A DNA stretch of 64,000 nucleotides from Sporosarcina sp. FSL K6-3457 (GCF_038007285.1 NZ_JBBOWX010000001.1:2745501-2809500); one strand, 5' to 3'. Counted from the stretch's first letter, positions 19,957 to 31,464 are shown. Numbers and translations are program-made. The notes: generated by a model not told the origin, from the sequence alone.

Positions 19957-21729
19957 TTACTTGTTCTTCGACATGACAAGGATACCAAGTTCCCCGAGTT
20001 GGCCGTCATCAACACGGTCAGGTGCCCCAGTTAACAGGTCGCTTGCACTTGCTGTTTTCGGGAATGCAATCGTATCACGCAAGTTTGTTGAACCTGCCAG
20101 CAACATCACGATTCGGTCAAGACCAAATGCCAAACCACCATGTGGAGGCGTTCCGTAATCAAATGCGTCAAGTAGGAAGCCAAATTGTTCTTGTGCTTGC
20201 TCCCCAGTAAAGCCAAGTGCTGCGAACATTTTCTCTTGAACATCGCGTTCGTAAATACGTAGTGATCCACCGCCAAGTTCGTAACCATTCAACACGAGGT
20301 CATAGGCAAGTGCTTTGACTGTTTCAGGGCTTGCGACCAATTCCTCTACATCGGCTGGCATTGTGAACGGGTGATGCGCTGCAGAGTAGCGTCCTGCTTT
20401 CTCGTCATATTCAAACAGTGGCCATTCTGTGACCCACAGGAAATTGAATTTTGATTCGTCGATTAAGTTATGGTCTTTACCAAACTTAGAACGAAGCGCG
20501 CCAAGTGCGTCGGCTACAACACTCTTCTTATCTGCTACGAATAGCAACAAGTCGCCGGCCTCAGCATTTGCTGCCGCTTTCAATGCAGCGCCCTCTTCGC
20601 CTTCGAAGAACTTCGCGATCGGTCCTTTGAAGCCTTCTTCGTCCACTTTCAACCAAGCAAGTCCTTTAGCACCGTAAAGTGCTGCAAACTCTGTCAATGC
20701 GTCGATATCTTTACGCGAGTATTGATCTGCTAGACCTTTGGCATTGATCAGCTTCACTTGTTGGCCTGATTCAACAGCTCCAGCAAATACTTTGAACGAT
20801 GATTCTTTCATCACTTCTGACACATCTATCAATTCCATAGCGAAGCGCGTATCTGGCTTATCTGAACCGAAACGTGCCATTGCTTCGTCATAAGGTAGAC
20901 GTTTGAATGGAATTTCAACATCGATGCCTTTGACATCTTTCATAACCTTTTGCATTAATTTTTCGTTCAATGAAATAATTTCTTCCATCGACATGAAACT
21001 CATTTCCATATCGATTTGTGTGAATTCCGGCTGACGGTCAGCACGAAGATCTTCATCACGGAAACAGCGAGCGATTTGGTAATAACGGTCGAAACCAGAT
21101 ACCATTAGCATCTGTTTGAATAATTGCGGTGATTGTGGCAAAGCGTAAAATTCGCCTTCATGGACACGGCTTGGTACGAGATAGTCACGTGCGCCTTCTG
21201 GTGTTGACTTCGTCAAAATCGGCGTTTCTACTTCAAGGAATCCTTCACTATCCAAGAAATTACGTACTGTTTTCGTAATATCCGAACGCATTTTAAAGAC
21301 ATTTGCTAGCTTCGGACGACGTAGGTCCAAGTATCTGTATTTCAGTCTAATTTCTTCATTGACATCTGTTTCATCTTCAATCATGAAAGGTGGGTTTTTA
21401 GCTTCGTTAATAATTGTTACTTCATCCACTTGAACTTCAATTGAACCTGTTTTCACTTTCGGGTTCTTTTGGCCCTCTTGACGCTCGATGACTTTACCCG
21501 TAATTTCAACTACATATTCGTTACGCAGTTTGTCTGCAGTTGCCAGCGCTTCTGCTGAAATATCCGGATTAAAGACGGCTTGAACGATGCCTGAACGATC
21601 CCGTACATCGACGAAAATAACGCCGCCTAGGTCACGTCTTTTTTGCACCCATCCTTTTAGTGTTACCGTTTCTCCAATTACTTGTTCTGTTAAATCTCCA
21701 CAATAATGCGTTCGTTGCATTGTCTTCAT
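19957..21729 (-). CDS. aspS: Aspartyl-tRNA synthetase
   Basis: The 590-residue class II synthetase has the bacterial-type layout: N-terminal OB anticodon-binding domain (about residues 1-110), motif 2 region [20 protein letters not shown] (about residue 215), the GAD insertion domain (about residues 290-420) and motif 3 [16 protein letters not shown] near residue 535. It charges tRNA-Asp; whether it also charges tRNA-Asn cannot be judged here. It lies nine bases after hisS and depends on the hisS T-box transcript. Confidence 0.97.
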   Translation of the reverse strand: MKTMQRTHYCGDLTEQVIGETVTLKGWVQKRRDLGGVIFVDVRDRSGIVQAVFNPDISAEALATADKLRNEYVVEITGKVIERQEGQKNPKVKTGSIEVQVDEVTIINEAKNPPFMIEDETDVNEEIRLKYRYLDLRRPKLANVFKMRSDITKTVRNFLDSEGFLEVETPILTKSTPEGARDYLVPSRVHEGEFYALPQSPQLFKQMLMVSGFDRYYQIARCFRDEDLRADRQPEFTQIDMEMSFMSMEEIISLNEKLMQKVMKDVKGIDVEIPFKRLPYDEAMARFGSDKPDTRFAMELIDVSEVMKESSFKVFAGAVESGQQVKLINAKGLADQYSRKDIDALTEFAALYGAKGLAWLKVDEEGFKGPIAKFFEGEEGAALKAAANAEAGDLLLFVADKKSVVADALGALRSKFGKDHNLIDESKFNFLWVTEWPLFEYDEKAGRYSAAHHPFTMPADVEELVASPETVKALAYDLVLNGYELGGGSLRIYERDVQEKMFAALGFTGEQAQEQFGFLLDAFDYGTPPHGGLAFGLDRIVMLLAGSTNLRDTIAFPKTASASDLLTGAPDRVDDGQLGELGILVMSKNK

Positions 21730-21738
21730 CCGCCTCTC

Positions 21739-23019
21739 TTAGCCTAGCAATGTTACGTTAATTTTTGCGACAAGTTCTGTGAATGGCACTTTTTCCTGTG
21801 TGCCGTCCGCCATATTTTTCAGTTGTACGACGCCTTCTGTCACTTCATCTTCTCCGATGATAATGACTGTTTTCGCAGTTAGACGATCTGCCGATTTCAT
21901 CTGCGCTTTCATTTTCCGGTCCATATAATCCATATCTGACCGGATGCCTGCTGCTCTTAATTCGCCTAACAGCTTGAACCCCGGACGGCGCGCGCTATCA
22001 CCGAGTGTGACGATGTAGACGTCCAGTGCCGGCTCTGCCTCAAACGATACGCCTTCAGCCCCCATCGCGAGCAACAAACGCTCAATACTCATGGCAAAAC
22101 CAATACCAGGTGCAGATGGTCCGCCGATTTCCTCGGCAAGCCCATTGTATCGCCCACCGCCGCAAAGCGTTGTAATCGCTCCGAAGCCTTCTGACGTACT
22201 CATAATTTCAAAAGCCGTGTGGTTATAATAATCAAGACCGCGCACAAGATTAGCATCGACCTCATAAGCAATCCCTGCGTCATCTAAATAACTTTTTACC
22301 TCTTCAAAATAGTGCGCAGATGCTTCATTCAAATAGTCAGCTAAAGAGGGTGCTGAGGCAAGTAACGGGTGACCACTATCGACTTTACAATCTAGAATAC
22401 GCAATGGATTCTTTTCCAATCTAGACTGACAATCCCCACAAAATTCACCAATATGCGGATTAAAGTGCGCAATAAGTGCCGCACGATGTGCAACTCTACA
22501 CTCCGTATCACCTAGCGAATTAATGACCAATTTCAATTTTGTCAATCCAACACGCTTATAGACGTCCATTGCCAGCGCAATGACTTCTGCGTCAATTGCT
22601 GGGTCTGCACTGCCAATCGCTTCCGCTCCAAACTGTACAAACTGACGATAGCGTCCGGCTTGTTGACGTTCGTAACGGAACATCGGACCTGTGTAGAACA
22701 GTTTGACAGGCTGATCGGCATAACCGAACATCTTGTTTTCCACGAAGGAGCGGACAACAGCCGCAGTCCCTTCAGGACGTAACGTCATCGAACGTTTTCC
22801 TTTATCATCAAAGGTGTACATTTCTTTTTGAACAACATCCGTTGTTTCTCCTACAAGACGTTGAAACAATTCTGTTTGTTCGAAAATAGGTGTGCGAATT
22901 TCTTTATAACGGTAAACGTCGCATACGTCGTTAATGATTTTTTCCGCTCGCTGCCATTTCCACGTTTCGGACGGTAATATGTCCTGCGTTCCTTTTGGTA
23001 CTTGAAATCTCATATCCAT
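21739..23019 (-). CDS. hisS: Histidyl-tRNA synthetase
   Basis: The 426-residue class II enzyme shows motif 1-2 segments ([17 protein letters not shown], then [20 protein letters not shown]), the HisA box [14 protein letters not shown] around residue 260, [14 protein letters not shown], and the C-terminal anticodon-binding domain. It is the first gene of the hisS-aspS operon. A T-box leader (23150-23431) with a likely His (CAC) specifier lies upstream. The ribosome-binding site is GAGGAGGGAATGG ahead of ATG at 23019. Confidence 0.97.
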   Translation of the reverse strand: MDMRFQVPKGTQDILPSETWKWQRAEKIINDVCDVYRYKEIRTPIFEQTELFQRLVGETTDVVQKEMYTFDDKGKRSMTLRPEGTAAVVRSFVENKMFGYADQPVKLFYTGPMFRYERQQAGRYRQFVQFGAEAIGSADPAIDAEVIALAMDVYKRVGLTKLKLVINSLGDTECRVAHRAALIAHFNPHIGEFCGDCQSRLEKNPLRILDCKVDSGHPLLASAPSLADYLNEASAHYFEEVKSYLDDAGIAYEVDANLVRGLDYYNHTAFEIMSTSEGFGAITTLCGGGRYNGLAEEIGGPSAPGIGFAMSIERLLLAMGAEGVSFEAEPALDVYIVTLGDSARRPGFKLLGELRAAGIRSDMDYMDRKMKAQMKSADRLTAKTVIIIGEDEVTEGVVQLKNMADGTQEKVPFTELVAKINVTLLG

Positions 23020-23052
23020 TCCCTCCTCATGATAGTGTTTTTAGCATAGAAC

Positions 23053-23136
23053 AAAAGCGCAAGCGCCTGTTCAGCGGCTGGAGCCTAGACGCGAAATCTC
23101 TACCTCATAAATTATCCACAGTACGAGATTTTATAA
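23053..23136. repeat. Interspersed repeat in the hisS 5' UTR
   Basis: The plus strand begins AAAAGCGCAAGCGCC (inverted repeat GCGC/GCGC inside), continues TGTTCAGCGGCTGGAGCC, and ends in an inverted repeat AAATCTC (23095-23100 region) with GAGATTT (about 23124-23132). Strings of the AAAGCGCAAGCGCC type are a common interspersed repeat in Bacillaceae and Planococcaceae genomes; that is recollection, not a search. It lies between the T-box terminator and the hisS ribosome-binding site, so it is in the hisS mRNA leader. Confidence 0.65.
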
Positions 23137-23149
23137 TTTTCTAAGCAAT

Positions 23150-23431
23150 AAAAAAAGACGCCCATCCCTTGCCTATGCAAGGGACGAGAGCCTTTATAGC
23201 TTCCGCGGTTCCACCCAAATTGACGCCTCTACCTCGCGTCCACTCAAAACCCGGATAACGGCCGGTTCCGTTTGTACCTACTGAATAATAATCTTTCAGC
23301 ACAAAGCCTCGATGGTGTTTTTCGTTATACACGTCTGTAGGGTGGATTTCAGCCACGTCCGCCCCTCTCTTGTCAGTCCGTTATACAATTACTTTCCACG
23401 TCATCAGCAAACATTTTATATAACTTGATTA
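23150..23431 (-). promoter_or_regulatory. T-box riboswitch upstream of hisS-aspS
   Basis: Minus-strand core GGGTGGAACCGCGG (about 23203-23217) is followed by a terminator stem CCCTTGC/GCAAGGG and a T run at 23150-23156. Upstream Stem I contains GAAAAACACC, offering CAC (23315-23317), a histidine codon, as specifier; this placement is by analogy with the alaS leader. It controls both hisS and aspS. Confidence 0.92.
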
Positions 23432-23437
23432 ATGCTT

Positions 23438-23466
23438 ATCTTAATGATTCCCCAACAGCGTGTCAA
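23438..23466 (-). promoter_or_regulatory. SigA-type promoter of the hisS leader
   Basis: Minus-strand TTGACA (23461-23466), 17 bases, TAAGAT (23438-23443). Predicted start near 23431. Confidence 0.8.
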
Positions 23467-23534
23467 CCTTTTTCGATTAATTGTAGTTTTTTGTCCTGAA
23501 AACTTCTACAATAGAGCATAGGGGGGATGATATT

Positions 23535-25073
23535 TTGTCGAAAATAAGCAAATGGATCATGGTTAGCATACTTCTCTTGAGTATATCCCAGGCTACGCCA
23601 ACTACATACGCCAATACAGATTCTGTCGTCGTGGATACGGCATCGCTCCATATCCGATCTGGCCCTGGGCTGACATATGATGTCACCGGCTCACTGAAAA
23701 AAGGGAGTCAAGTAGAGGTTTTATCGACTTCAGGAGACTGGTTAGAAATTCGGGATGGTAACAGTTCGGGTTGGGTCGCTTCATGGCTAACAACTTCCAC
23801 CAATCAGTCAGCTGCGAGTACGACGACCATCGTGGCACGCGTCGACCAATTGAATATTAGATCAGGCCCTTCCATTGGCTCCGCCGTACTAGGACGCATG
23901 TCTGCTGGAGATGAGGCGCTGATGACCAGACAAGACGGAGAATGGGCTGCGATCACATATAGCGGTGTAACCGGCTGGGTACATACAGACTATATTACAC
24001 AACTGGCCGAGCAAGCGAGTACACCTACGACAACTACATCTGTTGAACAAACAGCAACAGCGGAATTGTTTACTGTGGCCGTTGATGCGCTCAATGTCCG
24101 AAAGAAAGCCGATCTTTCATCCAAACGGATTGGACTTATTGCACGCGGCGAATCGTATAGCGTGAAAAAGGTCGATGGCAACTGGGTACAAATTGCAATT
24201 GATAAAAACAAACAAGGATGGGTCTATTCCTTCCACGGGACACTGTCATCAAGTGGCACGCAAAATGCTGACACTTCTGAGGCAGGGACAGTCACAATCC
24301 TGTCCAACGGTACAAATATTCGTACCGAGGCTACAACTTCCTCAGAGATTGCTACACGTGCAGATGCGGGGCAAAAGTTTTCAATCATCCAGGAACATGG
24401 AGATTGGTATGAAATTGCTTTGCCGACAGGAGGATCTGCCTTTATCGCCAAATGGGTTGTGTCTATCGGAGATGAGCCGACTACAGCTGAACCTGTCAAA
24501 AAAGAAGCGCGTCCGCGCGTTCCTGGTACCTTAAAGGGACTAACCATCGTGATTGATGCTGGGCACGGCGGCTATGACCATGGCACAACTGGCGCACGAG
24601 GCACAGACGAGAAAGACATCACATTGCTCACTTCTGAGCTTTTAGCATCTAAATTGACAGCAGCAGGTGCCGAGGTTGTCATGACGCGTGAAGCAGATAC
24701 CTTTGTATCGTTAAGAAAACGAGCCGCCGTCAGTAACCAAGTAGCGGCAGATGCATTCGTCAGTATCCATTACGATGCAAATCCAGATTCAAGTGTGGCA
24801 GGCTTTACAACCTATTACACCCATCCGCATCAAAAAGCGCTAGCTTCTTCAGTGAACAGTAGTTTGGCTTCTTCCATCAATCTACGTAACCGCGGGGCAC
24901 AACCAGCAGATTTCCTTGTCCTTCGCGAAAATAGGCAAAATGCGATTTTAATAGAGCTCGGTTTCCTATCCAATGCAGCTGAAGAGCGGACAGTCACCAC
25001 CGACATGTTCCGCGAACAAGCAACACACGGGATTTATAATGGGCTTCTCAACTATTTCGATTCAATTGATTAA
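23535..25073 (+). CDS. N-acetylmuramoyl-L-alanine amidase with four SH3b domains (YrvJ-like)
   Basis: The 512-residue exported protein starts at TTG (23535) after a GGGGGG ribosome-binding site. It has a signal peptide (KWIMVSILLLSISQATPTTYA). Four bacterial SH3 repeats follow, each with an L-x-IRSGP or LNVR-type start (about residues 30, 100, 180, 250). The C-terminal Amidase_3 domain has zinc ligands in VIDAGHGGYDHG and SIHYDA and the catalytic glutamate in ILIELGFLSNAAEE. It cuts the MurNAc-L-Ala bond in peptidoglycan; the SH3b domains should bind the wall. It is divergent from hisS. Confidence 0.94.
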   Translation: MSKISKWIMVSILLLSISQATPTTYANTDSVVVDTASLHIRSGPGLTYDVTGSLKKGSQVEVLSTSGDWLEIRDGNSSGWVASWLTTSTNQSAASTTTIVARVDQLNIRSGPSIGSAVLGRMSAGDEALMTRQDGEWAAITYSGVTGWVHTDYITQLAEQASTPTTTTSVEQTATAELFTVAVDALNVRKKADLSSKRIGLIARGESYSVKKVDGNWVQIAIDKNKQGWVYSFHGTLSSSGTQNADTSEAGTVTILSNGTNIRTEATTSSEIATRADAGQKFSIIQEHGDWYEIALPTGGSAFIAKWVVSIGDEPTTAEPVKKEARPRVPGTLKGLTIVIDAGHGGYDHGTTGARGTDEKDITLLTSELLASKLTAAGAEVVMTREADTFVSLRKRAAVSNQVAADAFVSIHYDANPDSSVAGFTTYYTHPHQKALASSVNSSLASSINLRNRGAQPADFLVLRENRQNAILIELGFLSNAAEERTVTTDMFREQATHGIYNGLLNYFDSID

Positions 25074-25085
25074 CGATAAAAAGAT

Positions 25086-25129
25086 AAAAAGCAAGATTTC
25101 CTTTTGGTTTAGGGAATCTTGCTTTTTAT
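25086..25129. terminator. Bidirectional terminator between the amidase gene and dtd
   Basis: AAAAAGCAAGATTTCC pairs with GGGAATCTTGCTTTTT between two convergent genes. Confidence 0.9.
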
Positions 25130-25130
25130 A

Positions 25131-25571
25131 TTATTTCGATTCTACTAGGATTGTCACAGGACCATCGTTGACGAGCTCTACATCCATCATGGCGCCGAAA
25201 ACACCTGTCTGAACATGTAACCCCTCTTGTTCTAGCTTGCGGTTAAACGCTTGCCATAATGGTTTTGCCTGTTCAGGCCTAGCCGCCTCTGTGAAGCTCG
25301 GGCGACGCCCTTTTTTCACATCCCCATATAGCGTAAACTGAGATACTGACAAAATAGCTCCGCCCACTTCGAGAATAGAATGGTTCATCTTCCCTTCGAC
25401 ATCTTCCCACAAACGAAGACCTGCAATTTTTTTCGCAATATATGCCGCATCTTCTTCCGTGTCCTCATGCGTGATACCTACAAGTAACACATAACCCTTA
25501 TCAATCGAGCCCGTCACCTGTCCGTCAACTCGCACAGCAGCCGGCCCCGATCTTTGCAACAACACTTTCAT
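25131..25571 (-). CDS. dtd: D-aminoacyl-tRNA deacylase
   Basis: The 146-residue protein starts [19 protein letters not shown], with [19 protein letters not shown] (the SQFTL motif) in the middle and [19 protein letters not shown] (the cross-subunit GP motif region) near the end. DTD hydrolyses D-amino acids and glycine from mischarged tRNAs. The start at 25571 follows a GGGGGA ribosome-binding site; the frame is open further upstream but that part overlaps rel. It follows rel by 13 bases, as in B. subtilis. Confidence 0.95.
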   Translation of the reverse strand: MKVLLQRSGPAAVRVDGQVTGSIDKGYVLLVGITHEDTEEDAAYIAKKIAGLRLWEDVEGKMNHSILEVGGAILSVSQFTLYGDVKKGRRPSFTEAARPEQAKPLWQAFNRKLEQEGLHVQTGVFGAMMDVELVNDGPVTILVESK

Positions 25572-25584
25572 CGGTTCCATCCCC

Positions 25585-27783
25585 CTAATTAATGACACGC
25601 TGCACGGAGTAGATATCACGAATTTGTTTAATTCGATCGACAATTCTGTGCAAATGTGCAATATCCGTAATCTTAATAGTCATATTGATACGTGCAATTT
25701 TGTCACGATCCGCTTTGCCACTCACTGCCACCATTGGTGTTTTCGTTTCCGCAACGACCATCATCACTTCGTTTAGTAAACCTTGTCGATCAAATGCAGA
25801 TACTTCAATATCAACCAGAAATTCTTTCTTAGAATCCGCTGGTCCCAACGCCCATTCCACGTCAATAATCCGATCACTATCCCCATCATCAGTCATAATA
25901 TTCGGGCAGTCCATGCGATGGACGGAAACCCCTCGCCCTTTCGTGATAAATCCAACAATTTCATCGCCAGGTACTGGATTACAACACTTCGATAAGCGAA
26001 TGAGTAAATTGTCGATTCCTTTCACGATGACACCCGATTCAGTCATTTTGTCAGGCGGCGTTGCCTTCATATCCTTAACAATTTTGTCGATCGTATCTTG
26101 TTGTTCGCGTTCTTTACGCAGTTTCTCGGCCATACGATTGACAACTTGTTGGGCCGTTATGCCGTTAAATCCAACAGCCGCGTACATATCTTCTTCTGAA
26201 GTAAAACTAAACTTTTCAATGACCCGCTTAATTCCCTCTTGGGTAAGTGTTTCTTTCAGGTCATATTCTTGCGCTTTTATTTCTTTTTCAATCATTTCCC
26301 GACCTTTAAGGATATTCTCATCCCGCAGTTGTTTTTTGAAATACTGTCGGATTTTATTTTTAGCTTGAGAGGTATTGGCAATTTTCAACCAGTCACGGCT
26401 TGGCCCAAATGATTGCTTCGATGTCAAAATTTCAATAATATCGCCCGTAAATAATTCAGCATCCAACGGCACCATCTTGCCATTCACTTTCGCACCGATT
26501 GTACGGTTTCCAACCTCAGAATGGACACGGTAGGCAAAATCAATAGGAACGGAACCTGCTGGGAGCTCTATTACATCGCCGTCTGGTGTAAAGACGTAGA
26601 CCATATCCGAAAATAAATCGAATTTCAAAGACTCCATAAATTCTTCAGCGTTCGAAGATTCGTTTTGGATTTCTAGTATCTCTCTAAACCATGTCAATTT
26701 CGAATCGATATCACTTGGAAGGGCAGTCAGCGTTTTCCCTTCTTTATACGCCCAATGTGCAGCAACCCCGAACTCGGCAATTTTATGCATTTCTTCTGTC
26801 CGAATTTGTACTTCCAACGGATCACCGGCTGGCCCGACAACCGTTGTATGCAACGACTGATAAAGGTTTTGTTTCGGCATCGCGATATAGTCCTTAAATC
26901 TTCCTGGCATCGGCTTCCACAGCGTATGAATGATACCGAGGACCGCATAGCAATCTTTAATACTTGAGACAATAATTCTGACAGCTAGCAAATCATAGAT
27001 TTCATTAAATTCTTTTTTCTGAATAACCATCTTACGGTAAATCGAATACAGATGCTTCGGTCGCCCCGAAAGATCGGCAGCGATGTCCATCTCTCCGATT
27101 TCACTTTTAATCTGTTCCATTACATTCTCTAAATAATTTTCACGTTCCACACGTTTGCGCTTCATCATATTGACAATTCGGTAATATTGCTGCGGATTCA
27201 AATAACGCAAAGCGATATCCTCTAGTTCCCATTTGATAGCAGATATCCCTAAACGATGAGCGAGCGGTGCAAATATTTCCAAAGTTTCGGCTGCAACTCG
27301 GCGTTGCTTTTCTTCTGGCACATGCTTAAGCGTCCGCATATTGTGAAGCCGGTCTGCCAGTTTGATCAAAATAACACGGATATCCTGAGCCATTGCCACA
27401 AACATCTTGCGGTGATTTTCCGCTTGTTTCTCTTCTTTCGATTTATACTTTAACTTTTCAAGTTTCGTCACGCCATCGACGAGCATCGCGACTTCTTCTC
27501 CGAAGTCATCGATGATATCTTCCCTGCTAACGTCCGTATCTTCCACAACGTCGTGGAGGAATCCCGCAGCGACCGTCGAAGGGTCCATTTGCAATTCGGC
27601 TAGAATACCCGCAACTTGGACAGGATGAAGAATATATGCCTCACCTGAACTCCTATACTGTCCCACATGTGCAGACTTCGCAGCCTCATATGCTTTTTTG
27701 ACGAATTCAACGTGTTCTTCATTCATATAGGAGGCGACAAATGAAAATATTTCTTCTGCCGTCATGTCACGATTTTTCGCCAT
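25585..27783 (-). CDS. relA: Bifunctional (p)ppGpp synthetase/hydrolase Rel
   Basis: The 732-residue long-Rel protein has an HD hydrolase domain ([19 protein letters not shown], about residue 50), the synthetase domain ([14 protein letters not shown], about residue 260), a TGS domain ([20 protein letters not shown], about residue 400), the conserved cysteine/zinc-finger region [23 protein letters not shown] and a C-terminal ACT domain. It makes and degrades (p)ppGpp on stalled ribosomes. ATG pairs at 27786 and 27783 are both possible; the second has the better distance to AAAGGGG. Confidence 0.96.
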   Translation of the reverse strand: MAKNRDMTAEEIFSFVASYMNEEHVEFVKKAYEAAKSAHVGQYRSSGEAYILHPVQVAGILAELQMDPSTVAAGFLHDVVEDTDVSREDIIDDFGEEVAMLVDGVTKLEKLKYKSKEEKQAENHRKMFVAMAQDIRVILIKLADRLHNMRTLKHVPEEKQRRVAAETLEIFAPLAHRLGISAIKWELEDIALRYLNPQQYYRIVNMMKRKRVERENYLENVMEQIKSEIGEMDIAADLSGRPKHLYSIYRKMVIQKKEFNEIYDLLAVRIIVSSIKDCYAVLGIIHTLWKPMPGRFKDYIAMPKQNLYQSLHTTVVGPAGDPLEVQIRTEEMHKIAEFGVAAHWAYKEGKTLTALPSDIDSKLTWFREILEIQNESSNAEEFMESLKFDLFSDMVYVFTPDGDVIELPAGSVPIDFAYRVHSEVGNRTIGAKVNGKMVPLDAELFTGDIIEILTSKQSFGPSRDWLKIANTSQAKNKIRQYFKKQLRDENILKGREMIEKEIKAQEYDLKETLTQEGIKRVIEKFSFTSEEDMYAAVGFNGITAQQVVNRMAEKLRKEREQQDTIDKIVKDMKATPPDKMTESGVIVKGIDNLLIRLSKCCNPVPGDEIVGFITKGRGVSVHRMDCPNIMTDDGDSDRIIDVEWALGPADSKKEFLVDIEVSAFDRQGLLNEVMMVVAETKTPMVAVSGKADRDKIARINMTIKITDIAHLHRIVDRIKQIRDIYSVQRVIN

Positions 27784-27828
27784 CATCTTACCCCTTTCGA
27801 CCTTATCCGCAAAATTATTAGTATTCCT

Positions 27829-27858
27829 ATTGTATGTATAAAAGCATGCATATGTAAA
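27829..27858 (-). promoter_or_regulatory. Candidate promoter of relA
   Basis: Minus-strand TTTACA (27853-27858), 18 bases, TACAAT (27829-27834), between repeat copy B and the gene. Confidence 0.6.
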
Positions 27859-27873
27859 GTCCTTATATAAAAT

Positions 27874-28005
27874 CAATTGCGCCTCGGCGTAATTGCGTCC
27901 AGATTTTTTTCGAGCCCGCTCGAAAAGCCACCCCTAAAAATCTGTGACATCCGCCGGAGGCTTATTTTAAATATTGGGGGGGGTAATCCCCATTATTTAA
28001 AATAG
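27874..28005 (-). repeat. Structured interspersed repeat, copy B (apt-relA gap)
   Basis: Same plan as 4012-4144. The first hairpin is CAATTGCGCC/GGCGTAATTG. Next come the box GCGTCCAGATTTT, a loop containing its own small hairpin TTTCGAG/CTCGAAA, and the box AAAATCTGTGACATCCGCCG. A terminal AT-rich inverted repeat (ATTTTAAATA...GGGG/CCCC...ATTTAAAAT) closes it; its sequence is unrelated to that of copy A. It lies between the apt terminator and the relA promoter and touches the terminator stem. Confidence 0.8.
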
Positions 28006-28045
28006 AAAAGTCCTTCGCGTGTCGTGCGAAGGACTTTTCTATTTT
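27999..28045 (-). terminator. Terminator of apt
   Basis: Stem AAAGTCCTTCGC/GCGAAGGACTTT, extended by AAAATAG/CTATTTT, with a short loop. It overlaps the apt stop codon by two bases. Confidence 0.88.
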
Positions 28046-28556
28046 AGTACGTAATCAGTGATCGCATGTCATAGCCTTGCAATTTTTCACGACCGTCTAA
28101 ATAAGACAACTCAATGATAAATGCACAACCTGCCACTATGCCACCAAGCTTTTCAACAAGCTCAACTGTCGCACCGACCGTACCACCTGTCGCTAGGAGA
28201 TCATCTACGATTAGTACACGCTGCCCTGGCTTAATAGCATCCTTATGAATCGTCAATGTGTCTTTACCGTATTCAAGATCATACTCAACCTCAATCGTTT
28301 CCCGTGGTAATTTACCAGGTTTACGAACCGGCGCAAAGCCAACTTCTAACGCATAAGCAACCGGACAACCGATGATGAAGCCACGTGCTTCAGGACCAAC
28401 AATAATATCCGTCCCTACTTCTTTGGCAAATTTAACAATTTCATCTGTCGCAAATTTATAAGCCTGGCCATTATCCATAATCGTTGAAATATCCTTAAAG
28501 CTAATACCTTCCTTCGGATAATCTGGCACGATTGTTACATATTCTTTTAAATCCAC
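28044..28556 (-). CDS. apt: Adenine phosphoribosyltransferase
   Basis: The 170-residue type I PRTase has the PRPP loop [13 protein letters not shown] (about residue 118) and the APRT motif [19 protein letters not shown] (about residue 55). It converts adenine and PRPP to AMP. It follows recJ by two bases and precedes relA, as in B. subtilis. Confidence 0.97.
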   Translation of the reverse strand: MDLKEYVTIVPDYPKEGISFKDISTIMDNGQAYKFATDEIVKFAKEVGTDIIVGPEARGFIIGCPVAYALEVGFAPVRKPGKLPRETIEVEYDLEYGKDTLTIHKDAIKPGQRVLIVDDLLATGGTVGATVELVEKLGGIVAGCAFIIELSYLDGREKLQGYDMRSLITY

Positions 28557-28558
28557 AA

Positions 28559-30895
28559 TTATTCCTCCCCGTTGCTAGTTCCATTTCTAACATCTTCAAA
28601 CCATTGTTTCAATTCCATATATGGCGCATAGAGCAATACTTTTTCAAGTTCCATCTGCCGCTCACGCTCCTGATAAGAGGGCGCTTCAGAAAGATCCCGT
28701 TTACCCACTGTCTCCATAACAGAAACAAGACCATTTTCTATCTTAACAAACCCAAGCTCAGAAAACACCTGTGACATGAAATAAACCGTATCCTTTTTCC
28801 ATGCTTTATGGGCCGTCAACTGCTCTCCATTTTTCGCCATATCAAATTGTCCACGTTTTTTCAAGAAGCTATAGTACCAGCCAAACTGATCGCGAGCTGG
28901 TAAGCCATCAAAATACTTCGAATCTGCGGCATAGAAGTGCGCATACACTCGCTTCGGATGAAGCCCTACAACAAGTTCCTCCAAATGCTTGGCGTCATCT
29001 GGTATATCCAGCAAAACAAGATTATCGGCCTCTGCTACCTGTCCCTGCCCGGCAAGGTGAATCGCAATCCCTTGTAAGGATGATTGGAAATACATCACCG
29101 TTTGTTCATGAAAGGCTACAAATAACGTATGTTCCACTGGAATGGTTGGCAACCATCTCGCCGGTTCACGAATACCTCGCAAGTCGAATAACTGCCAATC
29201 GTCAGACCGAATATCACTAATGAGTAATTGCGGCTTTTTATTGCCATTCCATTCATTGACTTGCAAATCGCCTACAACGGATAATTTGATGCCTGGCGTA
29301 ATGTCATCAGCGATATGCCCTAAGCTGAAACCAATCGCGTCCAACGAATGCTCACCAGCGGCCAATTCCAATTTCATATGATTTTTTGCTGCACCAATTT
29401 TTCGAACTGTCACTGCCGATAAATCTTCCAGTACGTACAACGGTTTTTGAAAATCCATGCCGAAGGGGCGTAACAGCTCCAGTGACTCTAAAACTCCTAC
29501 ATCAATCTCGTCAATCGATAACGGTACATCGATCACAATCTCGGGAGACAAACTATCCCCCGTCAATACTTGTGCCGCTTGCGCATTTAATTGATCGCGC
29601 AACACATCCACATCCGAAATTGCAAGAGACATCCCTGCAGCCATTTGGTGACCCCCAAAGTGTGGCAGGATGTCTTTGTTCTTCGATAACTCCGCAAACA
29701 TATCGAAGCCTGCAATACTTCTAGCAGACCCTTTCGCAATCCCTTTTTCCGCATCAATCGATAACACAATCGTCGGACGGTAGTATTTCTCAGTAATGCG
29801 CGAGGCAACGATGCCGACAACCCCAGCATTCCAACCCTCTGCGGCAATAACGAAGACATAAGGAATATTATTACCATACGTTTTCACAATGAAATCTTCT
29901 GCTTCCTGACTAATAGCCGCTACAATCGCTTGCCTTTCTTTATTCAACGTATCTAGCTCTTTCGCCAATGATGTCGCTAGTACCGTATCTTCCGTTTTCA
30001 GCAAATGAACGGCTGGAGAGGCATCACCTAGACGCCCAGCCGCATTCAAACGAGGCCCAATCATAAATCCAATTGACTCCTCCGATAGTACGGCTTGCTC
30101 AGTACCTGCGATGCGTGCGAGTGCTTGTATCGCGGGACGCTTCGAAACACGCATTTGCTTAATGCCTTCTTTAACAAAATAACGATTTTCCCCACGCAAT
30201 GACACAAGATCCGCGACTGTACCGATGGCCACAAGTTCAAATAAGTCTTGTGGAACTTCACCAAGTAACGCACAGGCAAGCTTGAATGCCACACCAACAC
30301 CCGCTAGGTCGCCAAAAGGATAATCCCCCTCTGGATGACGCGGGTGGACGATGGCATCTGCTGGTGGCATGACACTGCCGATTTCGTGATGGTCTGTCAC
30401 AATGACATCTAATCCAAGTGTTTTGGCATAAGCAATTTCGTCAATCCCCGAAATGCCATTATCGACGGTCACAATGAGTGACATGCCTTGTTCATAGAGC
30501 TCTAGAAATAAATCTCTATTCGGACCATAGCCATGCGTAAAGCGGTTAGGAATCGCGAATACAGCATCCGCTCCTAGCCGCTCAAGTGCTGTCATGAGAA
30601 CCGTAACACTGGTCACGCCATCGCCATCGTAATCTCCATAAACCGCGATTTTTTTATCGGCAGCGATAGCTTTTGTAATGAGCTCAACCGCCTTATCCAT
30701 TTCATAAAGTAAATAAGGATCATGCATAGCTGATGCATCCATATGTAAAAAAGCTTTTGCTTCCTCTGGATTCGTTAGCCCTCTTGAAGCCAATATTTTT
30801 GCTTGGACTGACGACAGGCCGAGTTCCGTTGTCAACAAGTTAACAATTTGTTCGTCCGGCCGCTGCACTGTCCATCTTTTCATTGATTCAATCAA
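28559..30895 (-). CDS. recJ: Single-strand DNA exonuclease RecJ
   Basis: The 778-residue DHH protein shows motif [14 protein letters not shown] (about residue 82), VTVDNGISG, the DHH box VTDHHEIG (about residue 160), and [14 protein letters not shown] in the DHHA1 part. An OB fold and the C-terminal extension common in Bacillota RecJ follow. It degrades single-stranded DNA 5' to 3' in repair. The start is TTG at 30895 after GAGGATG; an in-frame ATG four codons later is the alternative. Confidence 0.95.
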   Translation of the reverse strand: MIESMKRWTVQRPDEQIVNLLTTELGLSSVQAKILASRGLTNPEEAKAFLHMDASAMHDPYLLYEMDKAVELITKAIAADKKIAVYGDYDGDGVTSVTVLMTALERLGADAVFAIPNRFTHGYGPNRDLFLELYEQGMSLIVTVDNGISGIDEIAYAKTLGLDVIVTDHHEIGSVMPPADAIVHPRHPEGDYPFGDLAGVGVAFKLACALLGEVPQDLFELVAIGTVADLVSLRGENRYFVKEGIKQMRVSKRPAIQALARIAGTEQAVLSEESIGFMIGPRLNAAGRLGDASPAVHLLKTEDTVLATSLAKELDTLNKERQAIVAAISQEAEDFIVKTYGNNIPYVFVIAAEGWNAGVVGIVASRITEKYYRPTIVLSIDAEKGIAKGSARSIAGFDMFAELSKNKDILPHFGGHQMAAGMSLAISDVDVLRDQLNAQAAQVLTGDSLSPEIVIDVPLSIDEIDVGVLESLELLRPFGMDFQKPLYVLEDLSAVTVRKIGAAKNHMKLELAAGEHSLDAIGFSLGHIADDITPGIKLSVVGDLQVNEWNGNKKPQLLISDIRSDDWQLFDLRGIREPARWLPTIPVEHTLFVAFHEQTVMYFQSSLQGIAIHLAGQGQVAEADNLVLLDIPDDAKHLEELVVGLHPKRVYAHFYAADSKYFDGLPARDQFGWYYSFLKKRGQFDMAKNGEQLTAHKAWKKDTVYFMSQVFSELGFVKIENGLVSVMETVGKRDLSEAPSYQERERQMELEKVLLYAPYMELKQWFEDVRNGTSNGEE

Positions 30896-30970
30896 AATCT
30901 TTCACATCCTCACGTTCATTATAGCGGATGCGCAGAATATCTGGAAGAAAAGTTACTAGGCTATAAGCAT

Positions 30971-31010
30971 AAAAAAGCACCTTCTCTGATAATCGTTCGA
31001 GAAAGGTGCT
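30971..31010 (-). terminator. Terminator downstream of the lapA-like gene
   Basis: AGCACCTTTCTC/GAGAAGGTGCT stem with a T run on the minus strand, between the small membrane gene and recJ. Confidence 0.88.
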
Positions 31011-31017
31011 CATTCCA

Positions 31018-31365
31018 TTAGTCAGTTATCGGTTCGACAACTTTTTCTACTTCTACTACCGGGGCCTTCGGATGCTTCTGTAACTCTGCAATTTCATTTT
31101 GCTGCGACGCAATTGTCTGCTCTTTCAGCGTAATTTCTTTCTGCAATTCTTTCAGGCGATGATTGGACTGCACCGTACGGAACATTGCGACAAAACCACT
31201 CACTGCTGCTCCAAGAAGGGCCGAAAATAAAATGACAAGAACGAGTGGCAACTCTGCTGTACCGAAAATATAATTCACTCGTACAGCATCAATATTGAAG
31301 ATGGCAAAGAGAGAGATAATAATTGCAAATAACAGTCCTAACAGCAAACTCCATTGAAACTTCAT
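31018..31365 (-). CDS. LapA-domain small membrane protein (YrvD-like)
   Basis: The 115-residue protein starts MKFQWSLLLGLLFAIIISLFAIFNIDAVRVNYIFG, with a second membrane helix (LPLVLVILFSALLGAAVSGFV) and a cytoplasmic coiled-coil tail (about residues 65-100). This is the DUF1049/LapA layout. AAAGGGGG precedes the start at 31365, which is better than the upstream in-frame start. In B. subtilis YrvD sits between secDF and recJ, as here. Its function is unclear. Confidence 0.85.
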   Translation of the reverse strand: MKFQWSLLLGLLFAIIISLFAIFNIDAVRVNYIFGTAELPLVLVILFSALLGAAVSGFVAMFRTVQSNHRLKELQKEITLKEQTIASQQNEIAELQKHPKAPVVEVEKVVEPITD

Positions 31366-31407
31366 AACACTTCCCCCTTTTACTAGTATCAATTACGATT
31401 CAAATTA

Positions 31408-31449
31408 AAAAATGGAACAGGATATACTGTAGAGTATACCCTGTTCCAT
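31408..31449 (-). terminator. Terminator of secDF
   Basis: ATGGAACAGG/CCTGTTCCAT stem extended by TATAC/GTATA, followed on the minus strand by TTTTTTAATTT. Confidence 0.88.
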
Positions 31450-31464
31450 GAAGTTGTGAAACTC

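Noticed and set aside
19862..20158. Plus-strand frame at the 6S-aspS junction
   Set aside because: It is antisense to the 6S RNA promoter and to aspS; the conserved features are on the minus strand.
25685..26368. 227-codon plus-strand frame
   Set aside because: It lies fully inside rel in antisense; it is Ser/Ile-rich shadow coding with no domain.
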